The notes beneath the pieces were generated by a model, which was not told the origin of the DNA, did no database searches, and was given only the letters and a program-made list of their open reading frames with translations. A stretch of 64,000 nucleotides of DNA from Flavobacterium sp. JAD_PAG50586_2 (lineage in GTDB: Bacteria; Bacteroidota; Bacteroidia; Flavobacteriales; Flavobacteriaceae): NCBI GenBank assembly GCA_023213215.1, contig CP096136.1:2914001-2978000 (forward strand), given 5' to 3'. A program made the position numbers and the translations under genes. Below are positions 56,942 through 64,000 of this stretch, in pieces. Each line of letters starts with the position of its first letter. The first letter of the stretch is position 1.

Positions 56942-58738
56942 ATGGAAGCTATTAGAAACATTGCTATTATTGCTCACGTTGACCACGGTAAAACGACTTT
57001 GGTTGACAAAATTATGTATCACTGTCAGTTATTTCGTGAAAACGAGAACACAGGTGATTTAATTCTTGACAACAATGATTTGGAGCGTGAAAGAGGAATT
57101 ACAATTACTTCTAAAAACGTTTCGGTTGTATATAAAGGTACAAAAATCAACATTATCGATACTCCGGGTCACGCCGATTTTGGTGGAGAGGTAGAACGTG
57201 TATTGAATATGGCCGATGGAGTTTGCCTATTGGTAGATGCTTTCGAAGGTCCGATGCCGCAAACGCGTTTCGTCCTACAAAAAGCAATCGACTTAGGTTT
57301 GAAACCTTGTGTGGTTATCAATAAGGTCGATAAGGAAAACTGTACTCCCGAAGAAGTACACGAAAAAGTTTTCGATTTGATGTTCGAATTAGGCGCAGAA
57401 GAATGGCAGTTGGATTTCCCAACCGTTTATGGTTCAGCAAAAAACAACTGGATGTCAGACGATTTCAGAAATATGACTACAAACATTGAGCCTTTATTGG
57501 ACATGGTTGTGGCACACGTTCCGGCTCCAAAAGTTTCAGAAGGAACACCTCAAATGCTTATCACATCCTTAGATTTCTCTTCATTCACAGGCCGTATCGC
57601 GATTGGTCGTTTGGAAAGAGGTGTATTAAAAGAAGGAATGCCAATTTCTTTGGTAAAAAGAGATGGTAAAATCCTAAAATCAAGAATTAAGGAATTACAC
57701 ACTTTTGAAGGTCTTGGACGTAAAAAAGTGCAGGAAGTAATTGCCGGAGATATTTGTGCGATTATCGGTATTGAAGGTTTTGAAATTGGAGATACTATTG
57801 CCGATTTCGAAAATCCGGAAGCATTGCAGACCATCGCTATAGATGAGCCAACAATGAGTATGTTGTTCACAATCAACGATTCTCCTTTCTTTGGTAAGGA
57901 AGGTAAATTCGTAACATCACGCCACATTAGAGACAGATTGACCAAAGAGTTAGAGAAAAACTTAGCAATGAAAATGGCTGAGACTGATTCTGCGGATAAA
58001 TTCATGGTTTTCGGACGTGGAGTTCTTCACTTGTCTGTTCTTATCGAAACCATGAGAAGAGAAGGTTATGAAGTGCAAATCGGGCAGCCACAGGTTATCA
58101 TCAAGGAAATTGACGGTAAGAAATGTGAGCCAATTGAAGAATTGACCATCGACTTACCGGAAAATCTATCTGGTAGAGCCGTTGAGTTTGTTACTATCCG
58201 TAAAGGAGAAATGCTTTCAATGGAAGCGAAAGGCGAACGTATGATTATCAAATTCAACATTCCTTCCCGTGGAATCATCGGATTGAGAAACCAATTACTT
58301 ACGGCTACTGCTGGTGAAGCTATCATGGCACACCGTTTCATCGGATACGAACCATTCAAGGGTGAAATTCCGGGACGTAACAATGGTTCATTAATCTCTA
58401 TGGAAAACGGAAAAGCTATCCCTTATTCTATCGATAAATTACAGGATCGTGGTAAATTCTTTGTGAATCCTAACGACGAAATCTACGAAGGCCAGGTTAT
58501 CGGTGAAAACTCCCGTAGCGACGATATGAGTATCAACGTAACTAAGGCAAAGAAACAATCTAACGTTCGTTCCTCAGGAAATGATGAAAAGGCAAGGATT
58601 ATCCCGCCAATCATTTTCTCATTGGAAGAAGCTTTAGAGTACATCCAAAAAGATGAATATGTAGAGGTTACGCCAAAATCTATTCGTTTGAGAAAAATCT
58701 ACCTGAACGAAACAGACAGAAAAAGATTTAAAGACTAA
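56942..58738 (+). CDS. typA: Ribosome-associated translational GTPase TypA/BipA
   Basis: 598 residues from ATG 56942; the earlier in-frame codon at 56912 is excluded because a TACTTTTG box (56915-56922) lies after it. The G-domain motifs are IAHVDHGKTTLVDK, RGITITSKN, DTPGHADFGGEVERV and NKVDKENC. Elongation-factor domains II, III and V and the BipA-specific C-terminal domain (KSIRLRKIYLNETDRKRFKD) follow. It helps ribosome assembly and translation under stress and cold. It is monocistronic with its own terminator. Confidence 0.97.
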   Translation: MEAIRNIAIIAHVDHGKTTLVDKIMYHCQLFRENENTGDLILDNNDLERERGITITSKNVSVVYKGTKINIIDTPGHADFGGEVERVLNMADGVCLLVDAFEGPMPQTRFVLQKAIDLGLKPCVVINKVDKENCTPEEVHEKVFDLMFELGAEEWQLDFPTVYGSAKNNWMSDDFRNMTTNIEPLLDMVVAHVPAPKVSEGTPQMLITSLDFSSFTGRIAIGRLERGVLKEGMPISLVKRDGKILKSRIKELHTFEGLGRKKVQEVIAGDICAIIGIEGFEIGDTIADFENPEALQTIAIDEPTMSMLFTINDSPFFGKEGKFVTSRHIRDRLTKELEKNLAMKMAETDSADKFMVFGRGVLHLSVLIETMRREGYEVQIGQPQVIIKEIDGKKCEPIEELTIDLPENLSGRAVEFVTIRKGEMLSMEAKGERMIIKFNIPSRGIIGLRNQLLTATAGEAIMAHRFIGYEPFKGEIPGRNNGSLISMENGKAIPYSIDKLQDRGKFFVNPNDEIYEGQVIGENSRSDDMSINVTKAKKQSNVRSSGNDEKARIIPPIIFSLEEALEYIQKDEYVEVTPKSIRLRKIYLNETDRKRFKD

Positions 58739-58760
58739 TTTTAGTTTTCAAAATAAAAAG

Positions 58761-58786
58761 AAACCCTTTCAGCAATGAGAGGGTTT
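58761..58786 (+). terminator. Terminator after typA
   Basis: AAACCCTTTC pairs with GAGAGGGTTT (one T-G pair) around AGCAAT, followed by a T-tract. Confidence 0.8.
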
Positions 58787-58815
58787 TTTATTCTGAACTT
58801 GTTTCAGAATCTTCA

Positions 58816-58899
58816 GGAGCTGTTTCCCGCTTTCCGTTCTATCTTTTATCTTGTTAAAAAACAAGATAAAAGGATGCCACTGCAATCGGGGCTAGGGCT
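58816..58899 (+). repeat. Hairpin-centred dispersed element, copy 2
   Basis: TTTCCCGCTTTCCGTTC, then a perfect 13-bp hairpin (CTTTTATCTTGTT 58843-58855 with its complement 58860-58872), then GGATGCCACT and ATCGGGGCTAGGGC. The flanks match the element at 32458-32521, while the hairpin sequence differs. It runs into the stop codon of the minus-strand esterase gene. Confidence 0.75.
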
Positions 58900-59812
58900 A
58901 TTGCTGTAATAGGAACTCCAATGGAATACTCAATCGTTCCGCCCAGGATTTTTCAGAATGGTCCTTTCCGGGAAATACTTTTGTATTCCAGTTTATCCAG
59001 TCAAAACCTTTGTCCACCATAATTAAGTTGACCTTTCTCTGCAAAGGAGGATATAGTGCATCCAAAGTGGCATCGCCATGGTCAAAGTAAATGCGGTTAC
59101 TTTGCGGATTCGGAAGATTGGTTCTCAAATAATCAAAAAACGCCTCCGGTATCGGATTATCTTCCAGTTGAAAAATACCAGTCCAATGCGTCGATAAACA
59201 CGCAGCAGCACCAAAAACCTTTGGATATTCGCAAATAGCATACAGCGAAATCAATCCACCCATACTCGAACCTGAAATATAAGTGTTGTCTTTGTCTGTA
59301 AGCGTAGCAAAATGGGAATCAATAAAAGGCTTTAATTCGGTTACCAAAAACTTGAGGTAGTTATCCGAAATGGGTTCAAACGATTTATCAATTTTTTTAC
59401 GGTTCAATAAATTGTCCGACACAAACTGCTTCTGCTCATCAGTCAATTTTTGAAAAGGCTTCTGCGGAAAGTATTCGCTATGGCGTTTTGATCCATTATT
59501 CCAAATCCCAACGATGATAAATTTTTTGGTCTTTCCTTCTGTATTAAGCTTTCCCGCGGTTTCATCGGCTTCCCAACTTTGCTTGTTCCACGTAATATCG
59601 GCATCAAAAAGCATTTGCCCGTCGTGCATATAGACCACAGCATATTTTTCGGTTTCCAAATAATCATCGGGCATCCATACATCAATATTCCTCGGGTCTA
59701 CAAAATTTGATTTGAAGTTTTCAATTTGCTGCAGTTTCCCATTGGTCACTTTTGGAGCCTGGCCATATATGAGTCCGGATAAAAGTAGTGTAGCGACTAA
59801 ATTGAGTTTCAT
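58898..59812 (-). CDS. Exported alpha/beta-hydrolase (esterase D / enterochelin-esterase-like)
   Basis: 304 residues with a signal peptide (MKLNLVATLLLSGLIYGQ). The fold shows the early strand VDPRNIDVWMPDDY, YAVVYMHDGQMLF, and the nucleophile elbow SGSSMGG. A late catalytic His lies in FPGKDHSEKSW, as in the Esterase_D family. It hydrolyses esters; the natural substrate is not evident. It starts three bases after the T9SS type B gene upstream, so it is probably the last gene of that operon. Confidence 0.88.
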   Translation of the reverse strand: MKLNLVATLLLSGLIYGQAPKVTNGKLQQIENFKSNFVDPRNIDVWMPDDYLETEKYAVVYMHDGQMLFDADITWNKQSWEADETAGKLNTEGKTKKFIIVGIWNNGSKRHSEYFPQKPFQKLTDEQKQFVSDNLLNRKKIDKSFEPISDNYLKFLVTELKPFIDSHFATLTDKDNTYISGSSMGGLISLYAICEYPKVFGAAACLSTHWTGIFQLEDNPIPEAFFDYLRTNLPNPQSNRIYFDHGDATLDALYPPLQRKVNLIMVDKGFDWINWNTKVFPGKDHSEKSWAERLSIPLEFLLQQ

Positions 59813-59815
59813 TTC

Positions 59816-61831
59816 TTAACGCTTTAGGGTGAAATGCCCGTTATGAGTCCGATTGTCAGGCAATTGGATTCGGTACCAATAATCGTCTGCCGGCATTAGT
59901 TTCCCATTATATATTCCGTCCCAACCCAAACCTTCCGCACTGATCTGCTTTAATAATTTCCCAAAACGGTCAAAAATGTAAATCAAAGCACCAGCGTTTT
60001 GTGCCAAAGGATTACCATCCTTAATGTTCCAATAATCATTATAACCATCACCGTTTGGTGTAAAAAACTTCGGAATCTGTATCAGGTAAAATTCTCTTGA
60101 AACTTCGCCGCAACCGTTTTTGTCACGAACGTAAGCCGTATAAACCAAACCGTTTAAATCATTGAAAACCGCACTGTCCTGATACTGAATCCCATTAATA
60201 GAATATTCGTAATTTCCAGTACCTGATACAATAATTTCTACCGAATTATCTCCATTGAAATCGTTAACGATGATGTCATCAATAGTCGCAATTTCAGAGC
60301 CAATAACTGTGAAGGTTTTAATTTTGGTACAACCATCAGCATTTTCAATAGTAACGGTATAGACTGCCGGAGTTGCAACCTGAATTAATTGCGTTGTTTC
60401 TCCTGTGCTCCAGGTGTAAAAGGCATAACCCGGATCGGCAGTTAATGTTATTGGATCATTGTTGCACATGCCAAGTTCTTCATCGGCAATCGTATTGGTA
60501 AAAACATTGATATTGATGGTAACAGGAATAGGAGCGTAGCAGCTGCTATTGGTTATTTTGGCATAGATAATCTGTTGAAATGGTGTCGTAAGCAGGAAAG
60601 AATCCGATAGCGGAGTTGTGCTGGCAGCACTGCTGTAAAAGCTAACCTGAAACCCTAAAGGAAGATTTGTAAATAGTGTTGGTACAATATCACTTAGTGT
60701 AACCGTCGTAATTCCATCCTGTGCAGCATCTGCATCACAATAAAAATAAGTATCCTGATTAATTACGAGATCGGGTGCAAATTCTAAATCAATATCTGCG
60801 ACAGTTGTACAGGTTGGCGAATAAGTTGTAGTAAGTGAATAGGTTCCATCCTGTGCGCTTGTAAAAGGTGGATTGAAAGTTAAGGTAGCGTTAGTTTCTC
60901 CCGGAATGGGATTCGTATTGAAGTTCCATTGATAGCTTAATGCTCCTGGAGCTGTTCCGTTTAAAGTCAGACTCTCCGTTGGACATATCGGATTATTATT
61001 AGCAAAAACTCTGTCCGATCCCAAATCGACTCCTACTGAAAAGCTACTACCTTTTAGGAAAATAGCCGAATCGTACCTGTAATTTCCTTCATCGGCAATA
61101 ACCAGTTTTATATGGTACGGGCGTCCTGGAATGACAGCAGATTTTGCAGTTAAGACTTTGGTTTGACCGTTAAAATTGGTTGGATGTTCGTTACCGTTAA
61201 AAGCATCAAAATATTGTTCGTTTTGAGCTGGACAAATGGTGCCTGTTCCTCGTACAGTATTGACTTTTACAGCAATATTTGTGTTTGGGATTACGGCTAA
61301 ATTTTCATAGCTGGAACTACCAACTTCTTTTAGTAAAAAAACAAAACCATCTGTAAAACTACATTGGTTTGGATTAGGATTGGTTAAATATTGTTCTGAG
61401 GAAAAAATATAATCGAAGCTAATTTGGTTTCCTACCGGAATGAAATCAAATTCCAGAATTGTAGCGTTAAAAGTACTAGTTAAACCTAACGCCTGATTCA
61501 GGTCGCTATCGCCAGTCCAACCCATTCCGCCGCCATCATCAGAGATAAAAGTATTTGGTCCGACAGTATTGATAATTTTTCCGGTGCTTAAAACCACACC
61601 TTCTGAAAAAGGGAATCCGGAACCATTAGCGTTAAAATATCCCCAGCTGTTTTCGCCAGAACCAAAATTACCTCCAGATACAGAAACATTGGAAACAGAA
61701 GCACAACCCGAATTTATCAGGACATCTTCTATAAGCTGAAGAGGAGTCCGCGTTTCATCTGTAGCTATGTATTGGGCAGAAGCTGTGCCGCACACCAATA
61801 TAAATAGGAGGTGAAATTTTTTAAAAAACAT
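59816..61831 (-). CDS. Choice-of-anchor L domain surface protein with T9SS type B sorting domain
   Basis: 671 residues with a signal peptide (FHLLFILVCGTASAQ). The N-terminal 240 residues match the choice-of-anchor L domain (GVVLSTGKI, GDSDLNQALG, LEFDFIPVGNQISFDYIFSS and EQY, FVFLL). Ig-like segments follow (SYQWNFNTNPIPGETNATLT), then a CD..AAQDG segment. The C-terminus (KFFTPNGDGYNDYWNIKDGN, FDRFGKLLKQISAEGLGWDG) is the type B T9SS domain. It is probably a cell-surface adhesin. It is 31 bases after the preceding surface-protein gene and three before the esterase gene. Confidence 0.92.
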   Translation of the reverse strand: MFFKKFHLLFILVCGTASAQYIATDETRTPLQLIEDVLINSGCASVSNVSVSGGNFGSGENSWGYFNANGSGFPFSEGVVLSTGKIINTVGPNTFISDDGGGMGWTGDSDLNQALGLTSTFNATILEFDFIPVGNQISFDYIFSSEQYLTNPNPNQCSFTDGFVFLLKEVGSSSYENLAVIPNTNIAVKVNTVRGTGTICPAQNEQYFDAFNGNEHPTNFNGQTKVLTAKSAVIPGRPYHIKLVIADEGNYRYDSAIFLKGSSFSVGVDLGSDRVFANNNPICPTESLTLNGTAPGALSYQWNFNTNPIPGETNATLTFNPPFTSAQDGTYSLTTTYSPTCTTVADIDLEFAPDLVINQDTYFYCDADAAQDGITTVTLSDIVPTLFTNLPLGFQVSFYSSAASTTPLSDSFLLTTPFQQIIYAKITNSSCYAPIPVTININVFTNTIADEELGMCNNDPITLTADPGYAFYTWSTGETTQLIQVATPAVYTVTIENADGCTKIKTFTVIGSEIATIDDIIVNDFNGDNSVEIIVSGTGNYEYSINGIQYQDSAVFNDLNGLVYTAYVRDKNGCGEVSREFYLIQIPKFFTPNGDGYNDYWNIKDGNPLAQNAGALIYIFDRFGKLLKQISAEGLGWDGIYNGKLMPADDYWYRIQLPDNRTHNGHFTLKR

Positions 61832-61862
61832 TGTGGGTTTTTATCAGTAAGCAAAGGTAGTA

Positions 61863-64000
61863 TTATCTTTTTAAAGCAAAATGCCCTTTTACGTTTCTTC
61901 CGTCTTCAAATTCGATATTGTACCAATAATCATCGCCTGGCATCGGATTTCCGTTGAAAGTTCCGTCCCAACCCAAACCAGCCGCACTGATTTGCTTCAG
62001 TAATTTTCCGAATCGGTCATAGATGTGAATGATAGATAGGCGATTGAATTGGGCGTTTGCTCCTTTTACATTCCAGTAGTCATTATAACCATCACCGTTT
62101 GGTGTGAAATAAGTAGGAACTCCGAGTACAGGTACTTTTATCGGGCCAATCAAACCACAACCGTTTTGATCCCGAACATAAATATCATAAATTCCCATTG
62201 GTACATTATCAAACAAATTGCTTTCCTGATAAGGCCCGTTACTATCATCAATAGCATACTCATAATTGCCTGAACCCGTAACGTTCACAGTAATGGAGTT
62301 GCTATCAGCCAAATCGACGATGGCTATGTCCTGAATCGTAGCTGGTTCTGAACCTGTTACCGTAATGGTCCTTGTTTTACTACATCCAAATGCATTTGTA
62401 ACGATTACACTATATACTGCAGGAGTGTATATAACTATTGATGGTGTGTTGATGGCAGGCATTAATATTCCGTCTTCGTACCAATTATAAATATAATTAT
62501 TAGGCGATGAACCGTCAAGGATTCCAGCGTCAATCAAGGCTTCTGTAGTAGGTAAACAAATAATCACACTTTCATCCAGATCAATTTTTGGAGTCGGATT
62601 TACCACAAACGGAATTATTATCTCAGCTGTACAGTTGGTATTTATCGGATTCTCTACAACTACTTTTACATTTTGTGTCCCTGTTGTAAAGGGATTTGGC
62701 AGTTGGTTTGGCGTTGGACTTGGTATAAGGACATTATTCTCATCGTAATAATATACATTGACACCAGTTTGTGTTCCAATGATGGTATTCAGGAAAGTAG
62801 ATGTGTCAAAATCAAATAGACCATCCTGGTTTATAGGATCTGATTCGTCATCGCAGGTTGTTGTCAGATTAGCTGGAATTGGAAAAGCTTCTGGTAAATC
62901 GTCAACAATGAACTGAATCGTTCCATTATCAAAACAGGGAGTTCCACCACTTTGGGTTGTATTATTATTTACCCTGATGGTTATGGTTTCGGTTACATTT
63001 ACAGTAAATGGATTTGGCAATGGTGATGATATCGGTGTTCCGTCGGCTCTGAAATACTGTACATTTACGCCAGTCTGACTTCCAATGATTGTTGCCTGAA
63101 TAGTTGATGTATCAAATCCGAATATTCCGTCCTGATCTTCATCGCAATGACGGATGACATTTGAAGCGTTAACCGGATTTACTCTTGGTAACGTTTCAAC
63201 AACGACATCAAAAGTTTTAAATCCATAGCAGGAATTGTCGGTAGTGCTGTCTACACGAACCCAGATCGTCTGACTGTTTGGAAAACCGATATTTCTATAG
63301 TTAGCGATATTGGTAATAGCCAATGAATTTCCAGAAGCATCAGTTTCTGCAAGGAAATCGGCTTCAGTTTTATAAAAGCTTACGGTTACGTTTGGTGGTA
63401 AAATTGCAGCCAGGTTAGTCTGAACACTTGTAAAATCGAAAGGTGTGGCCGGACTTACAATTCCATCTCGGTCATCGTCGCATTGGTACTGATTTGGAAT
63501 AATATGGTTGGGCGGAATCTGTGTTACGGAAACTATTAAATCAATCTGCGCCACTCTATAACAGCCGTTTGAATTTTCGACTCTTGCATAAACGCTTGCA
63601 TTCCCCGAAGTATGGACAATAGGATTTGTAATTATAAAATTATTATCCTCAGTATTTGCGGCTGCCAGTGTTGTATAATAAGTGAATGTTTCCGCAAGGT
63701 AGTTCGCCGAAATCATATCATTTTTCTGGGTTAGATTAAAGCTTGAAATTCCATCAGTATCATCGTCACATTGTTTTAAGGTAATCGGGGTTGTGATAAC
63801 AGGCAAAGGATAAGTTGTCAATATTGCTCCGGCAGAATATAATCCGCAGGCATTTCCGGTTTTTATTAAATATACGCGATATTGATTACCAACCATTGCA
63901 GGCGTCACATTAGAAACTGTCAAAGTATCTGTAGTCGTACCTGAATAAGTAGCGTTATTGGTAATGGTTGTCCACGTTGTTCCGCTATCGGTGGACAATT
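61863..64000 (-). CDS. Large surface protein with T9SS type B sorting domain, C-terminal part
   Basis: The frame is open through the right edge, so the N-terminus is missing; at least 711 residues are visible. Four consecutive segments begin with an acidic C-D-x-(D/E)-x-D-G-like motif (QCDDDTDGISSFNL, QCDDDRDGIVS, HCDEDQDGIFGFD, TCDDESDPINQDGLFDFD), each about 90-105 residues apart. Ig/PKD-like segments and the type B sorting domain (YFTPNGDGYNDYWNVKGANA, GHFALKR) follow. It is closely related at the C-terminus to the next gene in the operon, as if duplicated. It is likely an adhesin. Confidence 0.9.
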   Translation of the reverse strand, partial: LSTDSGTTWTTITNNATYSGTTTDTLTVSNVTPAMVGNQYRVYLIKTGNACGLYSAGAILTTYPLPVITTPITLKQCDDDTDGISSFNLTQKNDMISANYLAETFTYYTTLAAANTEDNNFIITNPIVHTSGNASVYARVENSNGCYRVAQIDLIVSVTQIPPNHIIPNQYQCDDDRDGIVSPATPFDFTSVQTNLAAILPPNVTVSFYKTEADFLAETDASGNSLAITNIANYRNIGFPNSQTIWVRVDSTTDNSCYGFKTFDVVVETLPRVNPVNASNVIRHCDEDQDGIFGFDTSTIQATIIGSQTGVNVQYFRADGTPISSPLPNPFTVNVTETITIRVNNNTTQSGGTPCFDNGTIQFIVDDLPEAFPIPANLTTTCDDESDPINQDGLFDFDTSTFLNTIIGTQTGVNVYYYDENNVLIPSPTPNQLPNPFTTGTQNVKVVVENPINTNCTAEIIIPFVVNPTPKIDLDESVIICLPTTEALIDAGILDGSSPNNYIYNWYEDGILMPAINTPSIVIYTPAVYSVIVTNAFGCSKTRTITVTGSEPATIQDIAIVDLADSNSITVNVTGSGNYEYAIDDSNGPYQESNLFDNVPMGIYDIYVRDQNGCGLIGPIKVPVLGVPTYFTPNGDGYNDYWNVKGANAQFNRLSIIHIYDRFGKLLKQISAAGLGWDGTFNGNPMPGDDYWYNIEFEDGRNVKGHFALKR

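Overview
The window is typical Bacteroidetes DNA, almost certainly from Flavobacterium or a close relative in the Flavobacteriaceae. It is AT-rich and has few Shine-Dalgarno sites. Several promoters fit the Bacteroidetes form (TTG or TTTG, 17-19 bases, then TAnnTTTG). There is an ECF sigma / FecR / TonB-receptor cassette, and four proteins carry type IX secretion (T9SS) C-terminal sorting domains.

Layout: 1-6.0 kb holds the end of an FAD dehydrogenase gene, a Kazal-like lipoprotein, and an ECF sigma - FecR anti-sigma - TonB-dependent receptor operon. 6-10.3 kb holds housekeeping genes (msrBA, idi, queD-like, bcp, manA, a small hypothetical) and tRNA-Thr. 10.4-31.3 kb is the centrepiece, a purine-catabolism and molybdenum-cofactor supercluster. 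Guanine deaminase, xanthine dehydrogenase (xdhAB) and an acyltransferase are on the plus strand. A DUF6986-type lyase, a fused OHCU decarboxylase/HIU hydrolase, PuuD urate hydroxylase, allantoicase and allantoinase are on the minus strand. The plus strand then carries xdhC, moeA, tauE-like, moaD, moeB/rhodanese, moaE-moaC-moaB and moaA. Together these would take guanine through xanthine, urate and allantoin to ureidoglycolate plus urea, and would build the cofactor xanthine dehydrogenase needs. A Fic-family gene sits between the two halves, flanked on both sides by the same pair of palindromes. 31.5-37.3 kb holds aqpZ, alkB, a fatty acid hydroxylase, a TIGR03643-like protein, an M61 peptidase and a DUF4369 lipoprotein. 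37.3-52.4 kb holds large surface proteins, a B12-radical SAM protein, a hybrid sensor kinase with a porin, rimO and a FadL-type protein. 52.5-58.7 kb holds proS, two tRNA-Glu, rpsT, a kinase/response-regulator pair and typA. 58.9-64 kb is a minus-strand run of an esterase and two T9SS type B proteins, the last cut off by the window edge.

A caution applies to the whole window. At least eleven genes are broken by a single missing base in a homopolymer (fic, the DUF6986 gene, tauE, moaD, the TIGR03643 gene, three surface or outer-membrane genes, the radical SAM gene, rimO and a kinase). A twelfth such loss may have created the apparent MoaE-MoaC fusion. All have the same sign, which points to residual sequencing error rather than gene decay. 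I therefore give full-length spans for these genes and state where each break lies.

Non-genic structure of interest: the palindrome pairs around fic; a 21-bp tandem array lying between two copies of a gene 3' end; a perfect 19-bp inverted repeat between puuD and the OHCU/HIU gene; three copies of a short repeat ending in GAAGGG; and two copies of a hairpin-centred dispersed element.
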